64,000 nucleotides of DNA from Clostridium sp. C8-1-8 (GTDB lineage Bacteria; Bacillota; Clostridia; Clostridiales; Clostridiaceae), in assembly GCF_009928445.1 (NCBI RefSeq), contig NZ_JAABNO010000003.1, forward strand, positions 310,001-374,000, in the 5' to 3' direction. A model generated the notes under the pieces. It was given only the letters and a program-made list of their open reading frames with translations, was not told the DNA's origin and made no database searches. Below are positions 27,274-36,464 of this stretch, in pieces (position 1 is the stretch's first letter; every line of letters starts with the position of its first letter). The position numbers and the translations under genes are program-made.

Positions 27274-28134
27274 CTATAAGTCTATTAATTCATTTACTGC
27301 CTGCTTCCAATACCTTTCAGGTATATCAGGCCAAACGCATTCACCAGTTTCCTTTATACATAAGTCCACTGCTCTTGATAAGACTTTTCCATGAGAAATA
27401 TCCTTTCCACTGAGAATATTTTCAGTTACTAGACTCCAATAGGGTGCATGTTCATTAAGCTTAACTTCATGAAGTTCTCTGATTACTCGTAGATAGTCAT
27501 ATTCAAGACTAATAAACTCTTCCGACCATGCTCCATCATTGCCATGCAATATTAAAAGCTGAGTCTTTCCACCACTATAAAGAGGTACTCCTACTGATCC
27601 TGGATTTAGAACAACTTTCTCATTATGTACAATCTTTCTTTGAATATGAGTATGTCCACATAAAATTATTGACGTTTTTGTACTGTTCATGATTTCTATA
27701 GTCTTCGCATTATCTGGCAATAGTTTTTCATTTACCTTATTAGGTGAGCCGTGACAAATAGTTATTGGCGGCATAGCACCATAGATTATTTCCTTTGCTG
27801 GCTGTAATTGCTCAAAAAAGGCCAAATCTTTTGATGTAAGAGCTTTGTATGAATATATTAAAGAACCACTGGCAGAATTATTATCTTTCCAGCCTTTTTC
27901 ACCACCAGCACGGTAATTAAGCCAATAATCCTCCTTGTTACCTTTGATGAAGTAGCATTTATATTTTTCATTCAATTCATATAATATCTTCATTGTTCTT
28001 TCAGGGTATGCTAATTCAGCAATATAATCTCCAAGAAAAATAAACTTACTAATATTCTTTGAAAATGCATATTCAAGGCATCGCTCTAAAGCTACGTAAT
28101 TGCCATGAATGTCTGATAAAACTGCTATATCCAT
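27274..28134 (-). CDS. Metallophosphoesterase (YfcE/MJ0936-like)
   Basis: This 286-residue protein from ATG 28134, behind GGAGGGAGAAA, has IAVLSDIHGNYVALERCL (DxH), FLGDYIA (GD), FIKGNKE (GNxx), CHGSPN, and LCGHTHIQ followed by VLNPGSVG. It belongs to the calcineurin-like phosphodiesterases close to YfcE. The C-terminal 90 residues are extra compared with the smallest members. It is the second metallophosphoesterase in the window and differs from the one at 17501-18439. The substrate is unknown. Confidence 0.9.
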   Translation of the reverse strand: MDIAVLSDIHGNYVALERCLEYAFSKNISKFIFLGDYIAELAYPERTMKILYELNEKYKCYFIKGNKEDYWLNYRAGGEKGWKDNNSASGSLIYSYKALTSKDLAFFEQLQPAKEIIYGAMPPITICHGSPNKVNEKLLPDNAKTIEIMNSTKTSIILCGHTHIQRKIVHNEKVVLNPGSVGVPLYSGGKTQLLILHGNDGAWSEEFISLEYDYLRVIRELHEVKLNEHAPYWSLVTENILSGKDISHGKVLSRAVDLCIKETGECVWPDIPERYWKQAVNELIDL

Positions 28135-28249
28135 TTTCTCCCTCCAAATTGGAATTATTACTTTACAATTAAGCATTGAATTTCAATTTACTATAATGAA
28201 AAAGTCGCTTAATTGAGCTTTTTTTACACATCTGACTTTCTTATTACCA

Positions 28250-28654
28250 TCAAAATAATCTCATTCTTTTCAATAGTTCTACCTCTATTCCAATGCTTAC
28301 AACATATTCTACTAAAATACTAATAGGCTTTGGTGGAATTAACTCTCCGTTTATACATGAAATATCTAACATAGGACTTCCATCATCTGATATGCATTGT
28401 AAAGTCCACTCATATGGATCCATAACTAAATAATATCTTTCCATATTCATATTTGAAGCTTTAAAATTCTTCACTTTCAATAACCGCTGTAAATGAGCAT
28501 ATTGATTATCGTTTAGTTTTATACCTTTAGTTGTGTAACCTCCCTGAAAATTATTATATGTAATTTCCAGTTCTTTACATAGCATATTTACCTTAAATCC
28601 GTAAGCTAATATACCACAATTATCTGCATTAAAAACTGCCTTTATATAATGCAT
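28250..28654 (-). CDS. Hypothetical protein, 134 residues
   Basis: ATG 28654 has a very good ribosome site (TAGGAGGAATCTT). The protein is soluble and mixed in composition, with no membrane segment and no motif I recognise. A conserved-looking stretch is VMDPYEWTLQCISDDGSPML near 77-96. It is separate from its neighbours, with spacers on both sides. The ribosome site and ordinary amino-acid composition support a real gene. Confidence 0.6.
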   Translation of the reverse strand: MHYIKAVFNADNCGILAYGFKVNMLCKELEITYNNFQGGYTTKGIKLNDNQYAHLQRLLKVKNFKASNMNMERYYLVMDPYEWTLQCISDDGSPMLDISCINGELIPPKPISILVEYVVSIGIEVELLKRMRLF

Positions 28655-29172
28655 AAGATTCCTCCTAGGATAAATTGAATCTGCTTTCTAATCTATATTT
28701 TATTTGAGAAAGCACTTTTCTTAGAATATAAAGACCATTGCTATTAGGCCTTATTTTGACCCAAAGCCTCATACCTTATTATACCATATATTCAAAATTA
28801 ACTCTTATGCTTGAATCTTTCCCTCATATGCCTTTCCAAATTTATATGAAGACAATATGTAAGGATAATAAACTTTTTTAATTCTCACACCAACAAACTA
28901 ATCTAAATCCTTGATATTTCTATATTTAGCTAATAAGAATTTTTATACTTTCCTACGAAAAAGTCAGGCTCTTTCTCATTATACTTCTGCGAGGACTTTA
29001 GCCTTCATCAGCGATTCCTACGAAAAATAAAAACTTTCACATCATAATTTGTTTGAGATTTATCCTCCATGGGGATTCCTAGACAGAAAGATAGCCTTAA
29101 CCAATTAAGATCAACGGTTAAAGCTATTTATTAATTCTATATTTTGAGCTGAGTTGTTTGTCAGTTTTGGTT
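28655..29172. other. Spacer with a terminator, repeats and a small possible fragment
   Basis: At 29091-29127 an imperfect hairpin (ATAGCCTTAACC/GGTTAAAGCTAT) should end the XRE/TPR transcript. About 60 bases before it (29037-29090) resemble 42076-42132 (family C). TTCCTACGAAAAA occurs twice, near 28950 and 29017. A 27-codon frame at 28805-28888 (GTG start, ends YEGKIQA) reads like protein but has no ribosome site. Confidence 0.45.
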
Positions 29173-30207
29173 TTATTCCAGTAGAAATTTTATTCTAGGG
29201 TCATCTTTTACAAAATCAAGTTCTTTATTCTTTTTGATTATTCCTTTCGCTAGGCTTTCATATTTGTCTTTGCTCAATCTTTTGGTAACCTTCCATTTTC
29301 TATGTTTGTACAGCTTTGAAACCATGATGCTCATGGTTTCTGCTTCCTTTACCATATTTACTATTAATTCTATAGCTTTTTCTTTATCTTTGTTTTCTTT
29401 CGCTAGATATAAATCTAAGCTGTACTTTTGGTATGCTCCTAGCTCAAAGACTTCAACTAATTTTTTAGCCCGTTCTATATAGTCTTCTGTATCAATTGAT
29501 TTATTTTCTTTTAGAGACATCTCTGCCATCAAAACCAAAATACCAATGGCCTCGTGAGCAGTTTTGAACAGCATTTGCTCACAAACATCATAAGCTTCGT
29601 CTATCTTATTCATACTTTTAAGTAGCAGTATCTGTTGAAGCTTTTTACTATAATCCATCTCTAAATTAGGAAGTTTGCGCAGTATCTCCTCAGCTTTTTC
29701 ATATTCTTCTCTATCTCTGTAAATTGCCACTAATGATATCTTTGCCATAGTTGCTGTTTTTTCATTGTTGCCGGAAGCTACAAGCTCAATCCAAGCAATT
29801 ATTTTTTCTTCATATTTATCTTTATTATCAATTTGCTGTGAAACTAGAAATAGTCTTAGCATTGAAGCTACTCTTAATATTAATTCATCACAGTTTGAGT
29901 ATTGCTTAATTAAATCACTACCCATCTCAAAAGCTTTTTCATATCCCTCTTTGGATACCATTTCGCTTACGTCTCTTCCAAATTTGTTAACTTCCGCTTC
30001 AGTTAACTCCTCATTAAAAGCTAATAAAGTATTAACATCAACTTTTAGAATTCTCGCAAGAGGTGATAGCAGCGTTATGTCTGGATAGGATATTCCATTT
30101 TCCCATTTGTTCACTGCTGGTGTGGTTATGCTTAGATAGTTAGCAACCTGTTCTTGAGTAAGATTTTCTTTTTTCCTGCAATTTCTAATGATCTCACCTA
30201 TTCTCAT
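29173..30207 (-). CDS. XRE-family HTH regulator with helical C-terminus
   Basis: This protein has 344 residues from ATG 30207, behind AAAGGAGTTTACTTT. The N-terminal helix-turn-helix is canonical: IGEIIRNCRKKENLTQEQVA, then NYLSITTPAVNKWENGISYP and DITLLSPLARIL. The remaining 270 residues are helical with TPR-like pairs (YEKAEEILRKLPNLEMDYSK). This type is common in clostridia, and its ligand is unknown. A related HTH N-terminus (KWETGTNMPDITLLPSIAEY) is found on the fusion protein at 37278-38393. Confidence 0.88.
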   Translation of the reverse strand: MRIGEIIRNCRKKENLTQEQVANYLSITTPAVNKWENGISYPDITLLSPLARILKVDVNTLLAFNEELTEAEVNKFGRDVSEMVSKEGYEKAFEMGSDLIKQYSNCDELILRVASMLRLFLVSQQIDNKDKYEEKIIAWIELVASGNNEKTATMAKISLVAIYRDREEYEKAEEILRKLPNLEMDYSKKLQQILLLKSMNKIDEAYDVCEQMLFKTAHEAIGILVLMAEMSLKENKSIDTEDYIERAKKLVEVFELGAYQKYSLDLYLAKENKDKEKAIELIVNMVKEAETMSIMVSKLYKHRKWKVTKRLSKDKYESLAKGIIKKNKELDFVKDDPRIKFLLE

Positions 30208-30231
30208 AAAGTAAACTCCTTTGCTTATAGA

Positions 30232-30437
30232 AATACCGCTTCGTAATAGATGATATATTTTCAAATAAAAGCAATACATCTTTATAAATAATAACTTAGG
30301 CCTTCGTTACCTAAATCATATCAATATTTTATAACTTAAACAATTGAAGTACTTTCACTTTTCCTTCATAAAAATTAACCATTGGTTAATACATTACTTC
30401 ATTTGAAAATAGATTCCAGTTCAAAATGATACATCTA
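30232..30437. repeat. Two short family A derivatives in one spacer
   Basis: ATACCGCTTCG near 30231 and CAATACATCTTT near 30271 form a 50-base version. ACTTCATTTGAAAATA and AAAATGATACATCTATA near 30396-30437 form another. Both look internally deleted. Confidence 0.45.
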
Positions 30438-30442
30438 TACTT

Positions 30443-31207
30443 TTATTTTTCGATAACAATATAGTTACCTATACTAATTTCTTCTAGAGTTACTTCTGTA
30501 AATAAAAGCCCCACATTCCAGCCTTCTATTGCTGATTTTGGAATAGGTGATTTACTTATGAATCCGTAATCTATTTCAGAAACTCGTGCGTGTATTTTTA
30601 TAATCCCTGTCTCATCAACAATACAAATATCATTACCAGGAGATATCTCTCCTAAGCTTACTCTCCCACAAGCAACAACACCTCTACCTTCTACTGTAAA
30701 AGCGCCTTCTATCAAAAGTTTGAAAGAAACTTTATCTTTGCATAACAGTTCATTTCTCTCCATTATTAAATGGACTACCTTCACATTTCCATCCATCTCT
30801 GTACCATCTATCTTGAAGCCACACTTCTTTGTATAAAAACTTATATTCTTATCCTTATCTGCTGGAGTTATTAATGTTACCTTCTTCCAATCAGAATAAT
30901 AATCAAGTACATAATTAATTGCATGTTGTCCAATTCCTCTATTCTGATAATCTGGTACTACACAAAGACATCCCAGATAGTACTCTCCCTCTCCCCTATC
31001 TAAAATCGAAACAGCTCCAACGGGAATATCATCATTGTATATTATAAACTTAGGGGACTTTTCAATGGAAGCTTCCATACTCTCTTTTGATTTTCCATAA
31101 GCAGGGCATTCTCCATATTTAGTATAGTCCTCATAAAAGGATTGATTATATATTTCTATTAGCAAGTCTGCATCTTCTCTTTTTGCTTTAATATATTTTA
31201 AACTCAT
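30443..31207 (-). CDS. GNAT acetyltransferase fused to an EF-Tu domain-2-like beta-barrel
   Basis: Residues 1-150 of this 254-residue protein are a GNAT domain: CVVPDYQNRGIGQHAINYV carries the Q-N-R-G-I-G acetyl-CoA loop, and FYTKKCGFKIDG follows. Residues about 160-254 resemble domain 2 of translational GTPases: GAFTVEGRGVVACGRVSLGE, then GNDICIVDETG, WNVGLLFTEVTLEEISIGNY. There is no GTPase domain. The second half may position the enzyme on RNA, the ribosome or a carrier; this is inference. Ribosome site CAGAGGTGTTTT. The fusion is continuous, with no sign of a frameshift. Confidence 0.85.
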   Translation of the reverse strand: MSLKYIKAKREDADLLIEIYNQSFYEDYTKYGECPAYGKSKESMEASIEKSPKFIIYNDDIPVGAVSILDRGEGEYYLGCLCVVPDYQNRGIGQHAINYVLDYYSDWKKVTLITPADKDKNISFYTKKCGFKIDGTEMDGNVKVVHLIMERNELLCKDKVSFKLLIEGAFTVEGRGVVACGRVSLGEISPGNDICIVDETGIIKIHARVSEIDYGFISKSPIPKSAIEGWNVGLLFTEVTLEEISIGNYIVIEK

Positions 31208-31286
31208 AAAACACCTCTGAGCTTATCTATTTTAAGATTGTCCCATAATATTATGCTCATATAATTCAATCAAGTTTCAATTTGTA

Positions 31287-31745
31287 TTATATTAGTTTAT
31301 TTAACTCTAATATAAGCTTTTCTTTCAATTCTTTTAATTCTTCTTCATTAGGTATTGTGGAATCATCATACATTTTTTCTTGCGGATACCACCAAACAGG
31401 TCCTTTTCCGTTGATACCATACTGTCCCAAATCATTTTGCCTTCTTGGGAACAGGTGCCAATGCATGTGAGAATCTCCATTACCTAACATTTCGTAATTC
31501 ATCTTTTCACAACCAGTGGCTTTTTCTACAGCTTCTGCTACAATTGACATTTCCTCTAAAAACTTTAATTTAAACTCATTATTCAACATACTTAATTCTG
31601 TTTTATGAACTTTACAGAGAAACAAGGTATACCCTTTAAAGAACTGATTATCTCCAATAACTACATAACCTGTTTCTAATTCCTTTACAAAGTACTTATT
31701 TGTTCCTTCTTTTATCATAGAAATCCTATCGCATATAAAACACAT
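31287..31745 (-). CDS. HIT-family hydrolase
   Basis: This 152-residue protein has the histidine triad MHWHLFPRR (HxHxH-like, about 94-102) and an N-terminal CFICDR zinc-type motif seen in many HIT proteins. The family hydrolyses or transfers nucleoside phosphates such as AMP-lysine and dinucleoside polyphosphates. I chose ATG 31745, 5 bases after GGAGG; an in-frame ATG 12 bases earlier lies within the ribosome site. The C-terminus extends about 45 residues past the triad (KGPVWWYPQEKM). The natural substrate is unknown. Confidence 0.9.
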   Translation of the reverse strand: MCFICDRISMIKEGTNKYFVKELETGYVVIGDNQFFKGYTLFLCKVHKTELSMLNNEFKLKFLEEMSIVAEAVEKATGCEKMNYEMLGNGDSHMHWHLFPRRQNDLGQYGINGKGPVWWYPQEKMYDDSTIPNEEELKELKEKLILELNKLI

Positions 31746-31922
31746 ATTTGCCTCCATAAATCGCTGTACTTTCAGCGCTTATTAATTTTAAGTATTAATT
31801 CATTATAGCTGGTACCCTTTAGTGATAAAATTTGTATCTCCAAATTTTTGTGATAAAGCCTAAAATAATTTAAGAAATAGATTTATGATAGAACTTGTTT
31901 ATATTATAACTTTAGTAATATA

Positions 31923-32426
31923 TTATCCAAGGACATGCTGATAGATCGTCTCCACTGTTTCATCTATACCTGATTCTTTATGTATATCTACCTCTGGAAT
32001 AATACCTAATAAGTCTTTTTCCTTCCACCATTGTCTCATTTCTTTTTCTCCAAACTCTTTAGCATTAGGTTTTAACTTATGGCGATTTAAGGTTTCTTCA
32101 AAAGGTATATCAAAATAGTACGCAAAAACTTTATCATTAAACTCCTCAAGTATGGTTTCAAATAATCTTCTGTACCAACTTGCATTTAATATGCCTTCTA
32201 AAATTATGATATTGCAATGCTTCTTCCCATATAGCACAAGGTCAATTAATAATTGTACCGCCTCTGTATCTGGTCCATCCTTTACAGATAGCATATCTCT
32301 TCTAACAACATCCTGGGGAATCAACATTGTTCCTTGTCCAAATTTCTTTTGTAAGGCTTTGGCTGTAGTACTTTTACCACTCCCAGAATTACCTCTTAAT
32401 ATTATTAACTTTGCGTCTTTACTCAT
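31923..32426 (-). CDS. Small P-loop kinase (AAA_33 type)
   Basis: This 167-residue protein has Walker A RGNSGSGKSTTAKAL near residues 10-24 and a Walker B-like IIILEGIL near 73. Length and spacing match the small ATP-dependent kinases related to gluconate, shikimate and nucleotide kinases. Its substrate is unknown; in such islands these often modify an antibiotic or a small metabolite. Ribosome site AGGGTGTGTAGTTT. It stands alone between spacers rich in repeats. Confidence 0.82.
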   Translation of the reverse strand: MSKDAKLIILRGNSGSGKSTTAKALQKKFGQGTMLIPQDVVRRDMLSVKDGPDTEAVQLLIDLVLYGKKHCNIIILEGILNASWYRRLFETILEEFNDKVFAYYFDIPFEETLNRHKLKPNAKEFGEKEMRQWWKEKDLLGIIPEVDIHKESGIDETVETIYQHVLG

Positions 32427-32478
32427 AAACTACACACCCTTCTGAAGTACATTATTTCAATGTGGTATTAAAATTCAA

Positions 32479-32676
32479 AGAGTTCCTATATCGAAACCTA
32501 ATTTATACCTGCTTAATAATCACCGCTTTTGGTGATTTTCAGCCATGTATAAAATAATAGTTAAGTTAGGAACTCTATATAGGTATCCTTTATAAAAACT
32601 TAGTTTATACTTGTTCGATAATCCTTGTTTCTGAAGATCATCGGGCATATTTAAATTAATAGTGAAATTTGATAAC
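32479..32676. repeat. Two tandem family B repeats
   Basis: Copy 1 (32479-32583) reads CGAAACCTAATTTATACCTG and later ATGTATAAAATAATAGTTAA. Copy 2 (32580-32676) reads AAAAACTTAGTTTATACTTG, TTCTGAAGATCATCGGGCA and AAATTAATAGTGAAATTTG. Copy 2 closely matches 19552-19650, so the family is dispersed and not only a local duplication. Confidence 0.65.
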
Positions 32677-32734
32677 TATAGATTTTATTTAAAATTTATT
32701 AGATACCTTACTTTAATTAGGAATGTATTCTTAA

Positions 32735-32795
32735 ATCTTTTTACTTATTATTTTAAAATCAAAATCTTAAAATAAAGTGGTACATCTTCTATCTA
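32735..32795. repeat. Family A right end
   Basis: AAAATCAAAATCTTAAAAT leads into AAAGTGGTACATCTTCTAT. No gene is seen between 32427 and 32841. Confidence 0.45.
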
Positions 32796-32841
32796 AATGT
32801 ACTTAGTTAAGTAGACCTTTCTTTAACTTATACCTTAATTA

Positions 32842-33369
32842 CTAATCTTTGATTGATATCCAATACCTTTGAACTATATTTCCATTATCCTCGGTTATCT
32901 CATTTTCGAGAACTCCAGCATTGGCAAGGATAGTCTTTGCTGAACCTATATTATCTTTGTCACAGGTTATTAAAACTTGCTTTATTCCCATATTTCTACA
33001 CTTTTCAAGAGCTAATTTCAACATTTTAGTTGCATAACCTTTTCTTCTTTGGCTTGGTCTTATTCCATAACCTATATGCCCACCTAACCGTAGAAGCTGC
33101 TCATTTAAATAATGCCTTATGCTAACCGCACCTAGCAAGCTATTCTCCTCATTTACCAAAAAGAAAGTATCCGAAGTGGAAAGGTGCACCGGACAGGTTT
33201 CTCTTTTTTTATGTGCTTCTAAAGTTTCTAACCAGCTATTATAATCAGTACCATCTCTTCTTATTTTACCTGGATAAATATGCTCCTTTGTGGCTTCCCA
33301 TTCTTCCATCATCTCAATGTATGAAGCCTTATGGTCCATGGAAGGACAAACTAAACAAACCTTTTCCAC
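32842..33369 (-). CDS. GNAT acetyltransferase
   Basis: This 175-residue protein has a GNAT core with GIRPSQRRKGYATKMLKLAL at about 102-121 (R-R-K-G-Y-A loop) and DNIGSAKTILANAGV as the C-terminal part. The N-terminal half (SYIEMMEEWEATKEHIYPGK) is typical of the COG3981-like predicted acetyltransferases. Start is GTG 33369, with AGAGGT about 12 bases before. The substrate is unknown. Confidence 0.86.
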   Translation of the reverse strand: MEKVCLVCPSMDHKASYIEMMEEWEATKEHIYPGKIRRDGTDYNSWLETLEAHKKRETCPVHLSTSDTFFLVNEENSLLGAVSIRHYLNEQLLRLGGHIGYGIRPSQRRKGYATKMLKLALEKCRNMGIKQVLITCDKDNIGSAKTILANAGVLENEITEDNGNIVQRYWISIKD

Positions 33370-33527
33370 TTATAAATCACGACCTCTCAACATTATTTCA
33401 CTAAGTCATATGGATTCTTAAGGCCCATATTCAAATATATACATATATATACAAATACTTACTTTATATATTGTACCAAATTTTTGTGAGAGATTAAAAG
33501 GATTACTTTATTTATTTATCCTATATA

Positions 33528-33554
33528 GGGACACTAGCTCCATTCCCCTGTCCC
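33528..33554 (-). repeat. P27 element, copy 1 (just after the exporter permease gene)
   Basis: Read on the minus strand it starts GGGACAGGGG and ends TAGTGTCCC. It begins 6 bases past the stop of the gene at 33561. It is the only one of the seven copies wholly outside its gene. Confidence 0.75.
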
Positions 33555-33560
33555 TTTAAC

Positions 33561-34799
33561 TTATTGTACTTGATGTTTTCGAAAAGCATTTCCTATGAAT
33601 GGTAAAAAGCCAATAATCATTACTGAATAAACTAACGCACGCATTGATATTAAACTTAACGTTATCCCACCGAAGGAATATGATAAATAAGATTTGAATT
33701 CATGCCACATTGATTTTTCGTAGGGCAGTAGATATAATATATGTTCATATAAACCGTTATCAGCACCATCACTCATAAACAAGGAAATAAATAAAATGGC
33801 TATGTCGATTATTAGGACAGTGTATGATGATTTAAATTTAGCTGATAAAAACAGTGTTAAGGATACTACCCCAAGGGTGACTAGATAAAATATACAAACA
33901 CTTATTAAGGTACATGAGGCAAAGGTGACATTATAAGGTGCAATCGTATCATAAATTTGAATAGGTAGATTCCACCCATCAACTCCAAAGGCTAATAAAG
34001 GTATTCCTACTGCAAATATAATATTTAAAAAGAACACTATAGTCACAAATATAAATGTTGCTATTATCTTGGCTCTGATTAGCTTGGTTTTGCCGTATTT
34101 AGATGATAGAATCACAGCATCAGCTCTACATTGATACTCACCAGCAAATACTGGTGCAACAGTTATGCATATAGCTAAAAGCATAAAAATTAATGATCCG
34201 AAAATACCAAGCATTGACTCCCAACCTTCATGATACCCATAAGTGTATGGCTTTTGTACCTTAGAGTTTTTGTCAATCCAAAATTTCTTTTCTTGCTCAG
34301 AGTAATTGCCTCCTTTATGATTTTCATTTAGCAAATTGGAAATCTTGATATCTCTAGCTTTATAAAATTCCGCCCCATTTTTTAAGTTAATTTTGGCCAA
34401 ATTAGAAACATCGCAATCAGAATCTATCTTAGTGTAGTTTTTAGCTAACATCCAAAGGTAATCATACTTTGGCATTATAAGCTTATCAAAGACATCTTCT
34501 TTAAGGGAATTACTCCCGTTTATATCTTTTTCAAAATTTTTGGGATTAGAATATATATTTTGATATTCTTTAATATCTTTTGTTACTTGCTCTTCTGTTA
34601 GTTTATTGGAAAGCTTTTTCATGTTTTCTCTTTCTAAAGCTATTGCCTTAAAGCCTTTTACATTTGAATCAAAGCCATTAAAATTTATAACCAGTAATGA
34701 AAAAAATATTATAGTTAACATTACCCCCACCAATACAGTTATAATATTAGTTCTCTTTTTTGCCAACTTCATAAGTTCAAACTTTATTAAACTAAACAT
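33561..34799 (-). CDS. ABC exporter permease
   Basis: This 412-residue membrane protein has one membrane segment near residues 18-38, a large extracytoplasmic loop (about 40-195), then five further segments. This matches the ABC-2/lantibiotic-exporter-like permease layout. Start ATG behind AAAGGGGGAGCATTT, 13 bases after the ATPase gene. It is the last gene of the sigma-factor operon. The substrate is unknown; such transporters often handle peptides or cell-envelope-active compounds. Confidence 0.85.
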   Translation of the reverse strand: MFSLIKFELMKLAKKRTNIITVLVGVMLTIIFFSLLVINFNGFDSNVKGFKAIALERENMKKLSNKLTEEQVTKDIKEYQNIYSNPKNFEKDINGSNSLKEDVFDKLIMPKYDYLWMLAKNYTKIDSDCDVSNLAKINLKNGAEFYKARDIKISNLLNENHKGGNYSEQEKKFWIDKNSKVQKPYTYGYHEGWESMLGIFGSLIFMLLAICITVAPVFAGEYQCRADAVILSSKYGKTKLIRAKIIATFIFVTIVFFLNIIFAVGIPLLAFGVDGWNLPIQIYDTIAPYNVTFASCTLISVCIFYLVTLGVVSLTLFLSAKFKSSYTVLIIDIAILFISLFMSDGADNGLYEHILYLLPYEKSMWHEFKSYLSYSFGGITLSLISMRALVYSVMIIGFLPFIGNAFRKHQVQ

Positions 34800-34812
34800 A
34801 AATGCTCCCCCT

Positions 34813-35688
34813 TTACACCTCTAACCTATCTTGAAAATGATATAAATACAAATCTTCCAAACATGGTTGTACATTAATTGCATCATCTATTGGCTTACTA
34901 TCACTAACTATCCTTAAATCTACAGAATTATCATTATTATGTTGTAGATTTATAATGCAATATTTAGTACACATATTATCCGCCATTGATCTTGATACTG
35001 TACATTTCCACACACAATTTGAGATTTCTTTTATTAATTCATCTACTGAATTTTTTGCAACGATAGTCCCACTTTTCATTATAAGAATCTCGTTTGCTAT
35101 ATACTCAATATCAGATACAATATGAGTAGACAATATTACTATTTTCTCTTTAGAAAAATCTGATATTAGATTACGAAACCTTACTCTCTCTTTTGGATCT
35201 AATCCGGCTGTTGGCTCATCTAAAACTAATATTTTAGGATCATTTAATACAGCTTGAGCAATTCCTAGTCTTTGTTTCATTCCTCCTGAAAAAGTCCTAA
35301 TTTTTTTCTTTGCAACCGACTCTAAGCCTACCATATTTAATAGTTCATTAGTTTTTTCCTTTGCAAAGCCTGGCATTAAGCCTTTTAAAGATGCTATATA
35401 TAACATAAATTCCTTTGCTGTAAAATCAGGATAATAACCAAAATCTTGAGGTAGATATCCTATCAAATCCCTATAATCTTCCCCCAAGTCTATATTATTT
35501 TTACCATCTAATTTAACTTCACCTAAAGTTGGAGTTAATACTCCACAAATCATTCTCATTAAAGTTGTCTTACCAGCTCCATTTGCCCCTAAAAGTCCAT
35601 ATACACCTTCCTGTAAATTCAAAGAAATGTCATCCACTGCTAATTTACTTTCATATTTCTTAGTCAATCTTTCTATGGATAAATTCAT
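34813..35688 (-). CDS. ABC exporter ATP-binding protein
   Basis: This 291-residue ATPase has Walker A GANGAGKTTLMR near 35, signature FSGGMKQRLGIAQ near 132, Walker B ILVLDEPTAGLDP and switch STHIVSDIE. The last 70 residues are a variable tail. It is of the exporter type (CcmA-like) and pairs with the downstream permease. It overlaps the preceding membrane-protein gene by 4 bases, so the operon is tightly coupled. Confidence 0.93.
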   Translation of the reverse strand: MNLSIERLTKKYESKLAVDDISLNLQEGVYGLLGANGAGKTTLMRMICGVLTPTLGEVKLDGKNNIDLGEDYRDLIGYLPQDFGYYPDFTAKEFMLYIASLKGLMPGFAKEKTNELLNMVGLESVAKKKIRTFSGGMKQRLGIAQAVLNDPKILVLDEPTAGLDPKERVRFRNLISDFSKEKIVILSTHIVSDIEYIANEILIMKSGTIVAKNSVDELIKEISNCVWKCTVSRSMADNMCTKYCIINLQHNNDNSVDLRIVSDSKPIDDAINVQPCLEDLYLYHFQDRLEV

Positions 35689-36464
35689 ATAACTTCCTCC
35701 TTAAAAACTTCCTCAAATATATTTAATCTCTTCCATAAGCTTTTAATTTCAATAAAAAGAGCCATTGTAGTAGCAACATAAACAAAAATCCAAACTGATA
35801 TAAAATCCTGAGCATAAATTCCTAAATCATTAAATTTTGCTAATAGTACAATAGCTATTAGTCCCCCGCTATAACCGACACAGGCATAGCTAAGTTCTCT
35901 ACCTTTTAAATACTTCATAATTACCATAAAGCCAGTACATACTAAATTGAAAGGTACAAGTGTATACATAATAACCCTAAGCACACTTACATCTATCGAC
36001 ACTCCTACAAATATCATCATAATTATTAATGCAATACAATCTACCATTCCCAATATAAGCATTCTGCTTGCCAAAACTTTTTTTATTGAATTCTTTGTTG
36101 AAAATTCAATTTCTAGCATGCTTTTATTGTAAATTCTAGATATTTCGTCAATACTTATAAGGACTAAAAGAGGCGCTAAAATGGACATTAAAGAAAAAGT
36201 TCTGAAGTCTAATAAAGCTTCACTTCTCAACTTATAGAAAATAAAACATAAACCTACTAAAATTGTAATTTGAAGAATCCATGTTCTTTTTCTAATAAAA
36301 CCTATTTGTGATAAAAGAAATTGCATATTAGTTGTCCTATGCTTTTTTAAACTTGAGGCCTCTTCATGAATTAGCTCAATCAATTTCATAGGTGCATCCT
36401 TATCATAACTAGGCACAGTATAGTTACTTAGTGCTTTCTTTATTTCTCTTTCCTTATTATTCAT
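35685..36464 (-). CDS. Membrane protein coupled to an ECF sigma factor (probable anti-sigma or transporter part)
   Basis: This 259-residue protein has a charged cytoplasmic N-terminus of about 55 residues (NNKEREIKKALSNYTVPSYD) followed by six probable membrane segments. It overlaps the sigma-factor stop by 4 bases (ATGA) and the ATPase start by 4 bases. Its position directly after an ECF sigma gene is that of an anti-sigma factor, and a short cytoplasmic N-terminus before membrane spans fits. I see no zinc-binding anti-sigma motif, so it could instead be a second exporter subunit. Confidence 0.75.
   Translation of the reverse strand: MNNKEREIKKALSNYTVPSYDKDAPMKLIELIHEEASSLKKHRTTNMQFLLSQIGFIRKRTWILQITILVGLCFIFYKLRSEALLDFRTFSLMSILAPLLVLISIDEISRIYNKSMLEIEFSTKNSIKKVLASRMLILGMVDCIALIIMMIFVGVSIDVSVLRVIMYTLVPFNLVCTGFMVIMKYLKGRELSYACVGYSGGLIAIVLLAKFNDLGIYAQDFISVWIFVYVATTMALFIEIKSLWKRLNIFEEVFKEEVI

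Noticed and set aside
33414-33480. ATATAC-rich tract as a replication origin or AT-rich unwinding element
   Set aside because: No DnaA boxes or replication genes nearby; ordinary spacer DNA.
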